Source: Phocaeicola sp. (GTDB lineage Bacteria; Bacteroidota; Bacteroidia; Bacteroidales; Bacteroidaceae). Taken from it: a stretch of 48,600 bases of DNA. The notes under the pieces were generated by a model, which had not been told where the DNA came from, did not search any database, and worked only from the letters and a program-made list of their open reading frames with translations. Both the position numbers and the translations under genes were made by a program. Within the stretch, counting starts at the first letter, position 1. Each line of letters opens with the position of its first letter. Location of the stretch: positions 1 to 48,600 of the forward strand of contig JAHHQU010000008.1 in NCBI GenBank assembly GCA_020026225.1, given 5' to 3'. Shown piece after piece: positions 6,489 to 14,617 of this stretch.

Positions 6489-8744
6489 TCATTCCACAGA
6501 GAACAAGCGCAACAAAGATGCTTCTTCTCCTACGACCCACACTACATCACCGGCAGAAAGCGGAGCATCCACATCGGGAGAGTGCAAAGACTCATCCGCT
6601 ACCGTTTCAATACCTACTACCAGACAATGGTATTTATTGCGGATGCCACTTTCACGAATGGAGCGGCCAATGAAAGGCGAATGTTTGTCGACAACAAACT
6701 GCTTCAAGTACATTTCATGCTTTTCAAAGTCCTCATCCTGTTGAGCCTCAGCAATCTGAGCCGCATGAGAAGCGAAAGCCGATAATTGTTCGTCGGTTCC
6801 GATCACCTGCAACGTATCACCAGGGAAGACCCTGGTATCGGCACCCGGTATATTGATACGATGTTCCCCACGGATAATAGAAGTAACATGCACTCCGAAT
6901 TTCCTCCCCAAATCCAACTCTTTCAATGTATATCCAGCCCACAAAGAGGCAGTAGGTATCAAGAAATCCGAGAAGTGAATATCACGATCCAACAACCGAC
7001 CGGCATATTCAGGACGTTGCTTTCCCAGATACACATTTTTCACATCTTTTGAACGGAGATTCTGCACGAAGGTACGTTCCAACAGAATCGATTGCTTCTT
7101 CAAGAAACGCGAAAAAACAATTGCGCCCACCACCAAGATGGAAATCCCTACACCAATAGCTGCAGAAGTCTGATACAGAGATTCTATTACATACACCACA
7201 AAAGCGACGCCAATCACAACACGTAGAATGATCAACGAAATCAAAGGACCATGATTGAAACGACTATCTGCCCAAAGAGCACGAAACTCGATGGAACGGT
7301 TCTTCTTCATAATCAACGCACGAAGGAAAGGAGCTATGAACAACAAAGTCAAAATGGCAGCAGCCGGACCTCCCCATTTCTCACCCAATGCATCCACCAC
7401 GACAGGAGCCAACAAATGAAGGGACAAGACAATGACGGCCACACTCAATACAGAGTAAATCAAGACAATACGCAAGACCGCCGAAAGCAAATTCTTCCAG
7501 TGATTTTCACGATTCACCGTTTGCGTACCTGCTGAATACCGTTCGAGTAAATGCTTCCAACGCATCGGAAGGTGCTTGTCGACAAAGTTGTAAGCCGGAA
7601 CGGACAAACGAATCATATAAGGAGTCAGGAAAGTAGTTATCACAGAAACAGCAACTACAATGGGATACAAGAAATCACTGGTCACTTTCAGACTGACACC
7701 CAGCGAAGCAATGATGAAAGCAAACTCACCAATCTGCGTAAGACTGAAGCCGCACTGCATGGAAGTCTTCAAACTCTGGCCGGAAAGCAATACGCCACCT
7801 GTACCCAAAATCGTCTGTCCCAGAAGAATCGCTGCAACAATCGCAAGAATCGGTCCCCAATATTCCAGAATCATAGCCGGGTCAACCATCATACCTACAG
7901 AGACGAAGAAGATGGCTCCAAACAAATCTTTCACTGGAGCAATGCTTTTCTCGATATGTTCCCCTTCCACGGTCTCCGCCAAAATGGAGCCCATGATGAA
8001 AGCTCCGAATGCTGGAGAGAAACCGGCCTGAGCAGCCATGACTACCATTCCCAAACAAAGAGCCAGCGAAACAACCAGCATGGTTTCTCCCGTAAGGTAG
8101 CGGCGTACTTTCTTCAAGAATATCGGAATCAGATAAAGTCCCACTACAAACCAAAGCACCAAGAAGAAAATCAACTTCAGGATGCTATATACCATTTCAG
8201 CTCCCTCAAAATTCTTACGTACCGCAATAGTTGACAGCATGACCATCAGTACAATCGCCAATATATCTTCAAGAATCAAGATACTCAGCACCAGACCAGC
8301 AAACCGCTGCTGCCTCAACCCCATATCATCGAATGCCTTATAGATAATGGTAGTGGATGACATGGCCAACATACCACCCAGATAGATACAATCCATTTGC
8401 TTCCATCCGAACAAGTATCCCACAAAGACACCGACAGCTATCATACACAGAATGATGGAACAAGCCGAGATTACAGCGGAACCTCCCACCTTCATCAATT
8501 TCTTGATACTGAAATCCAATCCAAGAGCAAACAACAAGAAGATGACCCCTATTTCCGACCAAGTATGAATGCTGCTGATTTCCGTAACAGAAGGAGTAAA
8601 GCGGAAATGCGGACTCGCCAGAAATCCCGCTACAATATACCCCAGCACCAAAGGCTGTTTAAGTTTCTTGAATATCAACGTCATGATTCCTGCACAAACC
8701 ATAATCAGTGCCAAATCACTTATTAAAGGAGCTAACTGCGACAT
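6489..8744 (-). CDS. CPA2-family monovalent cation:H+ antiporter with two RCK_C domains
   Basis: A 751-residue inner-membrane protein. Residues ~1-390 form the Na_H_Exchanger core of the CPA2 (KefB/KefC-like) family, with many hydrophobic helices and motifs such as LGYIVAGFLASPHF and FGAIFFVSVGMMVDP. More membrane segments run to about residue 545. The C-terminus carries two TrkA_C/RCK_C ligand-binding domains in tandem (~588-675 and ~678-751). A Rossmann NAD-binding RCK_N domain, usual in KefB/C, is not seen. The likely substrate is K+ or Na+ exchanged for H+, gated by a small ligand. A weak promoter (TAATTTTG at 8769-8776) lies upstream; the gene stands alone. Confidence 0.88.
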   Translation of the reverse strand: MSQLAPLISDLALIMVCAGIMTLIFKKLKQPLVLGYIVAGFLASPHFRFTPSVTEISSIHTWSEIGVIFLLFALGLDFSIKKLMKVGGSAVISACSIILCMIAVGVFVGYLFGWKQMDCIYLGGMLAMSSTTIIYKAFDDMGLRQQRFAGLVLSILILEDILAIVLMVMLSTIAVRKNFEGAEMVYSILKLIFFLVLWFVVGLYLIPIFLKKVRRYLTGETMLVVSLALCLGMVVMAAQAGFSPAFGAFIMGSILAETVEGEHIEKSIAPVKDLFGAIFFVSVGMMVDPAMILEYWGPILAIVAAILLGQTILGTGGVLLSGQSLKTSMQCGFSLTQIGEFAFIIASLGVSLKVTSDFLYPIVVAVSVITTFLTPYMIRLSVPAYNFVDKHLPMRWKHLLERYSAGTQTVNRENHWKNLLSAVLRIVLIYSVLSVAVIVLSLHLLAPVVVDALGEKWGGPAAAILTLLFIAPFLRALIMKKNRSIEFRALWADSRFNHGPLISLIILRVVIGVAFVVYVIESLYQTSAAIGVGISILVVGAIVFSRFLKKQSILLERTFVQNLRSKDVKNVYLGKQRPEYAGRLLDRDIHFSDFLIPTASLWAGYTLKELDLGRKFGVHVTSIIRGEHRINIPGADTRVFPGDTLQVIGTDEQLSAFASHAAQIAEAQQDEDFEKHEMYLKQFVVDKHSPFIGRSIRESGIRNKYHCLVVGIETVADESLHSPDVDAPLSAGDVVWVVGEEASLLRLFSVE

Positions 8745-8768
8745 AAGAAATATTTTACTTTGTTAATA

Positions 8769-8797
8769 CAAAATTATAAAAAATAATTTTGAACAAG
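8769..8797 (-). promoter_or_regulatory. Possible promoter of the CPA2 antiporter gene
   Basis: On the minus strand an exact TAATTTTG (-7) has a TTG 17 bp upstream, slightly closer than the usual 19-20 bp. It ends 25 bp from the ATG. Confidence 0.45.
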
Positions 8798-8849
8798 AAG
8801 AAGATTGGACAAGCATATAATCATCTGAAAGAAATTCCCAATATGTCAT

Positions 8850-8890
8850 AAAAAAAGCGTCCTGTCTGTCTCTAACGACAAACAAGACGC
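8850..8890 (-). terminator. Terminator after gcvT
   Basis: On the minus strand a 14-bp stem with two G-T pairs (gcgtcttgtttgtc/gacagacaggacgc) and an 8-base loop is followed by seven T. It lies 20 bp past the gcvT stop. Confidence 0.9.
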
Positions 8891-8910
8891 CACTATAAAG
8901 TTGTACTTAA

Positions 8911-9996
8911 TTACTTTCTGAATGGAGGTTTCACAACCTGTGCCTTCAATTTCCGGCCTCGGTTGTCCAAATAGATTTCCGTTCCGACTTTAGAAAAGCC
9001 GACCTGTACGTATCCCATGCCAATACCCACCTTACGAGTAGGCGACATCGTACCCGATGTAACCTGTCCGATAACCTTTCCATCGGCATCCAGCAAGGAA
9101 TAGCCATGACGCGGAATACCACGATCCACCATTTCAAATCCAACCAGTTTGCGGGTTACCCCTTCGGCCTTCTGTTTTTCCAAGGCCTGACGATTCGTAA
9201 AGTTCTTTCCCTCTACAAATTTGGTTATCCATCCCAAACCGGCTTCCAAAGGAGAAGTGGTATCATCAATATCATTTCCATACAGACAGAAGCCCATTTC
9301 CATACGCAACGTGTCACGAGCCCCCAAACCTGCCGGCTTGATTCCGAACTCTTCACCTGCTTCAAAAATAGCATCCCAAATCTTCATCGCATACTGAGGA
9401 TAAAAATAAACTTCAAATCCTCCGGCTCCCGTATAACCGGTATTGGATAAAATCACATTCGGAACACCGGCAAACTCACCTACAGTAAAATGATAATAAG
9501 GAATGTCAGAAAGATTGACAGAAGTCAGTTTCTGAAGCGTTTCAAGTGCTTTGGGTCCTTGAATAGCCAACTGCCCCATATTATCCGATGAATTTTCCAA
9601 TTCAGCTCCCACGCGATTATGAGAAACGCACCAATTCCAGTCCTTTTCAATATTAGCAGCATTCACCACCAACAAGTATTTCTGTGGTTCGTAAGCATAG
9701 ACCAACAAATCATCCACGATTCCACCTGTTTCATTAGGGAAGCAAGAATACTGAATCTTTCCAGGAGTAAGCACAGCCGCATTGTTTGAAGTCACTTCTT
9801 GTATAAAGTCCAACGCATGCGGACCTTTCACCCAAAACTCTCCCATGTGGGATACATCAAACACGCCTACACCTTGGCAAACAGTCATGTGTTCGTCAAT
9901 AATTCCCGAATATTCTATCGGCATATTATAACCGGCAAATTCTTGCATCTTGGCACCCAAAGAGATATGCTTCTCTGTAAATGGAGTTGTTTTCAT
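8911..9996 (-). CDS. gcvT: Aminomethyltransferase, T-protein of the glycine cleavage system
   Basis: Transfers the methylene group from aminomethylated H-protein to tetrahydrofolate and releases ammonia. The 361-residue protein has the typical GCV_T domain (MPIEYSGIIDEH near the N-terminus, FDVSHMGEFWVKGP, GYTGAGGFEVYF, GARDTLRMEMGF) and the C-terminal barrel domain (GYSLLDADGKVIGQVTSGTM). Genes for the H and P proteins are not in the window. It lies 54 bp after pepT on the same strand with no terminator between, so the two are probably co-transcribed. Confidence 0.96.
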   Translation of the reverse strand: MKTTPFTEKHISLGAKMQEFAGYNMPIEYSGIIDEHMTVCQGVGVFDVSHMGEFWVKGPHALDFIQEVTSNNAAVLTPGKIQYSCFPNETGGIVDDLLVYAYEPQKYLLVVNAANIEKDWNWCVSHNRVGAELENSSDNMGQLAIQGPKALETLQKLTSVNLSDIPYYHFTVGEFAGVPNVILSNTGYTGAGGFEVYFYPQYAMKIWDAIFEAGEEFGIKPAGLGARDTLRMEMGFCLYGNDIDDTTSPLEAGLGWITKFVEGKNFTNRQALEKQKAEGVTRKLVGFEMVDRGIPRHGYSLLDADGKVIGQVTSGTMSPTRKVGIGMGYVQVGFSKVGTEIYLDNRGRKLKAQVVKPPFRK

Positions 9997-10050
9997 AACG
10001 CGTTTTTTAAGGTATGATTAATTTATGGTTAAATTCAGCTTGTCGTCCTT

Positions 10051-11277
10051 TCAATAGCGACGGGCCGTAAGTTCCGCAATCTTCACGACTACATTCATCG
10101 CCTTCTGGATAGACTGTATCGGAGCAAACTCATAACGGCCATGGAAATTCAAGCCACCGGCAAAGATATTCGGACAAGGCAAGCCTTTGAATGAAAGCTG
10201 CGCACCATCTGTACCTCCACGGATAGCTTTTACACGAGGTTCTACCCCAGCTTCTGTCATTGCAGCAAAGGCAATGTCAATGATATGCATCAACGGTTCC
10301 ACTTTTTCACGCATATTATAATACTGGTCCTTCACTTCCACTACGGCCAATTCTTCACCATAAGCTTCGTTGATACGTTTTGCACATTCAGCAAACAACG
10401 CCTTGCGTTCTTCAAATTTTTCACGGTCGTGATCACGGATGATATAAGCCAATTCAGAACCTTCCACGTCACCCTTCATGCCTACCAAATGGAAGAAGCC
10501 TTCATAACCTTCTGTTTTTGCAGGGATTTCATCAGCCGGCAACATAGCAGCAAATTCATGAGCCACCAACATGGAGTTAATCATCTTGTTCTTTGCATAT
10601 CCCGGATGAACATTTGCACCTTTGATCATGACTTTAGCAGAAGCGGCATTGAAGTTTTCAAATTCCAATTCACCTACTTCACCGCCATCCATCGTATAAG
10701 CCCATTCTGCACCGAATTTCTCCACGTCGAACTTATGAGCGCCCAAACCGATTTCTTCATCCGGATTAAATCCGACACGAATCTTACCGTGTTCGATTTC
10801 TGGATGTTCCTTCAAATAAGCCATTGCCGCAACAATTTCCGCGATTCCAGCCTTATCATCAGCACCCAGCAACGTATGTCCGTTCGTTACAATCAAATCT
10901 TCACCCACGTGATCCAACAATTCAGGGAAACGAGTCGGTGAAAGGACTATATTATCTTTGCTACAAAGTACGATATCTTTTCCATCATAATTTCCCACAA
11001 TACGAGGCTGTACATTCTCGCTGCTCATATCAGGACTGGTATCCATGTGAGAAATAAATCCAATGGTAGGCACTTCTCGGTCCACGTTTGATGGCAAAGT
11101 GGCAAACAAGTAACCATTTTCATCCAATGTTATTTCTTCTAATCCCAAAGAAGCCAATTCATCTTTCAGGTAATTGGCAAAAATCATCTGTTTACCGGTA
11201 CTTGGAGTAACATTTGTAGTTTCATCCGACTGCGTATCGAATGTAACATACTTCAAAAATCGATCTATTACGTTCAT
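10051..11277 (-). CDS. pepT: Peptidase T (tripeptide aminopeptidase, M20 family)
   Basis: A zinc-dependent cytosolic aminopeptidase that removes the N-terminal residue of tripeptides. Metal-ligand motifs of the M20 family are present: SHMDTSPD, GADDKAGIAE and NPDEEIGLGAHKFDVE, and the late His in LNFHGRYEF. I chose the ATG at 11277 (MNVIDRFLKYVTFDTQS; 408 residues, the family's usual length). The frame stays open a further 26 codons upstream, but that would run through the promoter at 11313-11344. It precedes gcvT on the same strand. Confidence 0.95.
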   Translation of the reverse strand: MNVIDRFLKYVTFDTQSDETTNVTPSTGKQMIFANYLKDELASLGLEEITLDENGYLFATLPSNVDREVPTIGFISHMDTSPDMSSENVQPRIVGNYDGKDIVLCSKDNIVLSPTRFPELLDHVGEDLIVTNGHTLLGADDKAGIAEIVAAMAYLKEHPEIEHGKIRVGFNPDEEIGLGAHKFDVEKFGAEWAYTMDGGEVGELEFENFNAASAKVMIKGANVHPGYAKNKMINSMLVAHEFAAMLPADEIPAKTEGYEGFFHLVGMKGDVEGSELAYIIRDHDREKFEERKALFAECAKRINEAYGEELAVVEVKDQYYNMREKVEPLMHIIDIAFAAMTEAGVEPRVKAIRGGTDGAQLSFKGLPCPNIFAGGLNFHGRYEFAPIQSIQKAMNVVVKIAELTARRY

Positions 11278-11312
11278 TATGCTTATTTGTATATTGTTTA
11301 ATTTAAGTCTTG

Positions 11313-11344
11313 TAAAAATAGAAAATTGATTTTGAACGACCAAA
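11313..11344 (-). promoter_or_regulatory. Promoter of pepT
   Basis: On the minus strand TTTG and TATTTTTA (7 of 8 matches to TAnnTTTG) are separated by 20 bp. The position supports the shorter pepT start at 11277. Confidence 0.6.
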
Positions 11345-11472
11345 TACATTATCATTTTTTAGCCATCCGAAAGGGAGATTTACCCATATAAAACAGTTGG
11401 CAACTGCAATCAGCTTCCACACAAAAGAAGAAAGTATTCGGAGAAGAAGAAGCAGATTTGAACAAGTTTTAT

Positions 11473-11480
11473 TATTTTTG
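11473..11480 (+). promoter_or_regulatory. -7 element of the Omp85-type gene
   Basis: An exact TATTTTTG lies 48 bp upstream of the ATG at 11529. A TTTG 12 bp upstream of it is too close to be a normal -33 element. Confidence 0.5.
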
Positions 11481-11528
11481 CAGCATAATATATGAAAGCG
11501 AACACGCTTTCATTTAGCACATTTTCTT

Positions 11529-12821
11529 ATGAAAAAATTCAAATTGACCCTTATTGCCTGTTTCAGCATGCTGAGCTTATTTTCTCACGCCAAGACTGAC
11601 AGACAGCCAGTTGACAACCCCTCTTCCATTCCTTCCATGGAATTGGCATGCACGAGTCATACCCTCACAGGCGATGATTTGAAAGGAAAAGACAAAGCCT
11701 ATAAAGATTCACTCAAGCAAATCAAGAAAGAGCTCCATAAACAGAAAGTTGCAAAGAGAAACCTCCATTACAACATCTTGGCGGGACCCAGCTATACGCC
11801 CGACTTCGGCTTGCTGATTGGAGGAAGTGCCTTGATGACTTTCCGCATGAATCCGCAAGACACTACCATGCGACGCTCAGTCATCCCCGCTTCTATCGCC
11901 TTCATGTTCAATGGCGGTCTGAACATCATGGTTAAGCCACAGCTCTTTTTCCATAACGACCGCTTCCGCATTTTCGGACAGTTCTCATATAAAAACACCA
12001 AAGAAAACTACTACGGTCTGGGATATACCACCAACAAGCGTTATGAACGCGGTGAAACGACCAGCGAATACCAATACAGCGGTTTACGCATCAATCCATG
12101 GTTCCTTTTCCGCTTGAAGGACAGCAATTTCTTCTTGGGTCCTCAGGTTGACTTGAACTACGACAAGATAAAAGATCCCGCTCAGGGAATGATAGAAGAT
12201 CCGACCTATCGGGCTGCAGGAGGCGATTCCACCGGATACAAGAACTTCAGTTCAGGTATCGGTTTCTTGCTCACTTACGACACACGCGATATTCCAGCCA
12301 ATCCATATAAAGGAATCTACTTGGATTTACGAGGAACCATGTATCAGAAATGGTTGGGCGGCGACGACAACTATTACCTGTTCGAGCTGGACTACCGCCA
12401 ATACCTTACTGTAGGCAAACGCAAGGTTTTGGCCTGGACCGCACAGAGCAAGAACGTTTTCGGCGACCAGATACCACTCAACAAATACGTACTTACCGGC
12501 AGTCCATTTGACTTACGCGGTTACTACATGGGACAATACCGCGACAAGTCCTCTCATGTGGCACTCCTTGAATACCGCCAGATGTTCAATACAGACAAGA
12601 GCAACTGGTTCAAGAAAGTAGCCCATCATTTAGGTTACGTAGTATGGGGAGGAGTAGGTTTAATGGGACCCAACCCAGGAAAGATTCAAGGTGTACTGCC
12701 CAATGCCGGAGTTGGACTGCGAATTGAGGTACAACCCCGCATGAATGTCCGTTTGGACATCGGTAGAAATTTTGTCAACAAGGAGAATCTTTTCTATTTC
12801 AATATAACAGAAGCATTCTAA
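11529..12821 (+). CDS. BamA/TamA-type (Omp85, surface antigen D15) outer membrane protein
   Basis: A 430-residue protein with a signal peptide (residues 1-21, ending FSHA), a Lys-rich stretch (~50-78), then a long region of alternating beta strands that fits the C-terminal barrel of the Omp85 superfamily. The segments GIGFLLTYDTRDIPANPYKGIYLDLRG and GSPFDLRGYYMGQYRDK (the RGY/RG motif region) are characteristic, and the last residue is Phe, as in outer-membrane beta signals. POTRA domains are not evident and the length is short, so it is not BamA itself. A role in moving or assembling proteins or lipids at the outer membrane is inferred only from the family. Confidence 0.8.
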   Translation: MKKFKLTLIACFSMLSLFSHAKTDRQPVDNPSSIPSMELACTSHTLTGDDLKGKDKAYKDSLKQIKKELHKQKVAKRNLHYNILAGPSYTPDFGLLIGGSALMTFRMNPQDTTMRRSVIPASIAFMFNGGLNIMVKPQLFFHNDRFRIFGQFSYKNTKENYYGLGYTTNKRYERGETTSEYQYSGLRINPWFLFRLKDSNFFLGPQVDLNYDKIKDPAQGMIEDPTYRAAGGDSTGYKNFSSGIGFLLTYDTRDIPANPYKGIYLDLRGTMYQKWLGGDDNYYLFELDYRQYLTVGKRKVLAWTAQSKNVFGDQIPLNKYVLTGSPFDLRGYYMGQYRDKSSHVALLEYRQMFNTDKSNWFKKVAHHLGYVVWGGVGLMGPNPGKIQGVLPNAGVGLRIEVQPRMNVRLDIGRNFVNKENLFYFNITEAF

Positions 12822-12850
12822 ATTGCGGTTTGCTTTTTATTCATCTATAA

Positions 12851-12938
12851 GCGACTATCAGACAGAGACATCTGATAAGTCGCACAAAAAGTTCGAGTAA
12901 GGGATTATAAATAACGGGGAAAAAGAGAATCCCTTTTT
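12851..12938 (+). terminator. Two hairpins after the Omp85-type gene
   Basis: A 12-bp stem with one bulge (gcgactatcaga/tctgat-a-agtcgc, 12851-12883) has no T run. A second hairpin (aagggatt/aatccctt, 12899-12935) has a ~21-base loop and ends in TTTTT. The second is the likelier terminator. Confidence 0.5.
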
Positions 12939-12984
12939 GAACTATTTAAGATTTTTTTCTATCCGATTTTTCACGATTTTTCTG

Positions 12985-12992
12985 TATTTTTG
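12985..12992 (+). promoter_or_regulatory. -7 element of the PurF-like gene
   Basis: An exact TATTTTTG followed by GCAG lies 35 bp upstream of the ATG at 13028. No clear -33 TTG was found at normal spacing. Confidence 0.55.
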
Positions 12993-13027
12993 CAGAGCAA
13001 AAAATTTTAATTAAATACACATTAAGA

Positions 13028-14434
13028 ATGGGAGGTTTTTTCGGAGCAGTCTCTAAGGCTGAATGCGTAACTGATTTATTCTACGGCACGGACTACAATT
13101 CTCACATGGGAACCAAACGTGGCGGTATGGCCACCTTCTCAGAAGGAGAAGGATTCATGCGTTCAATTCATAATTTGGAAAGTTCATACTTTCGTACTAA
13201 GTTCGAAGTCGAGCTTCCTAAATTCAAAGGCAAAGCCGGCATCGGTGTCATCAGCGATACAGATCCGCAACCTATCATAATCAATTCTCACTTGGGAAGA
13301 TTCGCTATCGTAACGGTAGCCAAGATCAACAACGTAGAAGAGTTGGTTAAAGACTTGCTGGATAACAACATGCATTTTTCTGAAATGAGTATGGGTAAAA
13401 CCAACCCGACTGAATTAATCGCATTGTTAATCGTACAAGGCAAAAACTTTGTTGATGGTATCGAAAATGTCTTTAACAAGATAAAAGGCTCTTGTTCCAT
13501 GCTGATTCTTACAGAAGATGGCATTATTGTAGCTCGCGACAAATGGGGACGTACTCCTATCATCATCGGAAAGAAAGAAGGAGCTTACGCTGCCACTAGC
13601 GAATCAAGCAGTTTACCTAACTTGGATTATGAAATTGACCGATACGTTGGTCCAGGAGAAATTCTCCACATGCGTGCAGAAGGTATCGAGCAATTGAGAA
13701 AGCCTAACGAAAAGATGCAGATTTGCTCTTTCTTATGGGTATATTACGGTTTCCCAGTTTCCTGCTATGAAGGCAGAAACGTTGAAGAAGTCCGCTTCAA
13801 ATCGGGCTATATGATGGGACAGAAAGATACCTCTAAAGTAGACTGTACCTGTGGTATTCCTGACTCTGGTGTAGGTATGGCCATCGGCTTTGCTGAGGGA
13901 AAAGGCGTTCCTTATCACCGCGCGATAACCAAATACACTCCTACTTGGCCACGTAGCTTTACTCCTGCCAATCAGAGCATGCGTGCTTTGGTGGCTAAGA
14001 TGAAACTGATTCCTAACAGAGCGATGCTGAATGGCAAACGTGTTCTGTTCTGCGACGACTCAATCGTTCGTGGTACTCAGTTGAAAGACAACGTCAATAT
14101 TCTATACGATTACGGAGCAAAAGAAGTCCACATGCGTATTGCTTGTCCTCCACTGATTTACAGCTGTCCTTTCTTGAACTTCACTTCTTCTAAAGGAGAT
14201 ATGGAACTGATGACTCGTCGAATCATCGAAGAAATCGAAGGGGATGCAAATGTAAAATTGGACAAATATGCAACAACCGATTCACCGGAATACAAGGAAA
14301 TGGTAGAACGAATCCGCAAGCGTTTCAATCTGACTTCTCTCAGCTTTAACACATTGGAAATTCTCGTGGAATCAATCGGTCTTCCGAAATGCAAACTTTG
14401 TACACACTGTTTCGACGGTTCTGGTTGTTTCTAA
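13028..14434 (+). CDS. Amidophosphoribosyltransferase (PurF)-like protein lacking the N-terminal catalytic cysteine
   Basis: A 468-residue relative of PurF, which makes 5-phosphoribosylamine from PRPP and glutamine. The Ntn glutaminase-like domain covers residues ~1-230 and the PRTase domain ~240-440. The PRPP loop VLFCDDSIVRGTQL (about 338-351) is intact. Active PurF needs Cys right after the initiator Met (MCGI...); here the protein starts MGGFFGAVSK, so the glutaminase nucleophile is missing. The C-terminus has a cysteine cluster (C455, C458, C461, C467). It may use free ammonia, act on another substrate or be regulatory. I recall close relatives with the same MGG start in other Bacteroides, which argues against a sequencing error. 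No symbol is given because canonical purF is probably elsewhere. Confidence 0.85.
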   Translation: MGGFFGAVSKAECVTDLFYGTDYNSHMGTKRGGMATFSEGEGFMRSIHNLESSYFRTKFEVELPKFKGKAGIGVISDTDPQPIIINSHLGRFAIVTVAKINNVEELVKDLLDNNMHFSEMSMGKTNPTELIALLIVQGKNFVDGIENVFNKIKGSCSMLILTEDGIIVARDKWGRTPIIIGKKEGAYAATSESSSLPNLDYEIDRYVGPGEILHMRAEGIEQLRKPNEKMQICSFLWVYYGFPVSCYEGRNVEEVRFKSGYMMGQKDTSKVDCTCGIPDSGVGMAIGFAEGKGVPYHRAITKYTPTWPRSFTPANQSMRALVAKMKLIPNRAMLNGKRVLFCDDSIVRGTQLKDNVNILYDYGAKEVHMRIACPPLIYSCPFLNFTSSKGDMELMTRRIIEEIEGDANVKLDKYATTDSPEYKEMVERIRKRFNLTSLSFNTLEILVESIGLPKCKLCTHCFDGSGCF

Positions 14435-14459
14435 TGAATCCCAAAAGACAAAATAAATC

Positions 14460-14489
14460 AAGGCTTCCATAAAAATGGAAGCCTTTTTT
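14460..14489 (+). terminator. Terminator of the PurF-like gene
   Basis: The stem aaggcttccat/atggaagcctt has an AAAA loop and is followed by a T run. It lies 25 bp past the stop codon. Confidence 0.9.
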
Positions 14490-14562
14490 ATTTGCTGATG
14501 TCATAAGGAATGCCCCTTCATCCTCTGCATCATTGTATAAAGATCGTCCCTTGTTCCAAGCA

Positions 14563-14592
14563 TAAAAAAGAGCCGACTTGTCAAGCCGGCTC
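14563..14592 (-). terminator. Terminator of the MATE-fucosidase operon
   Basis: On the minus strand the stem gagccggctt/aagtcggctc (one mismatch) is followed by TTTTTT. It lies about 25 bp past the fucosidase stop codon. Confidence 0.85.
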
Positions 14593-14617
14593 AAACAATT
14601 CAATCTGCTCGATTACA

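Noticed and set aside
7551..8234. 227-codon plus-strand frame opposite the CPA2 antiporter
   Set aside because: Antisense to a clear membrane-protein gene; its composition is rich in His, Gln, Asn and Ser, as expected of a shadow frame.
10285..10941. 218-codon plus-strand frame inside pepT
   Set aside because: Antisense to pepT, whose catalytic motifs are intact.
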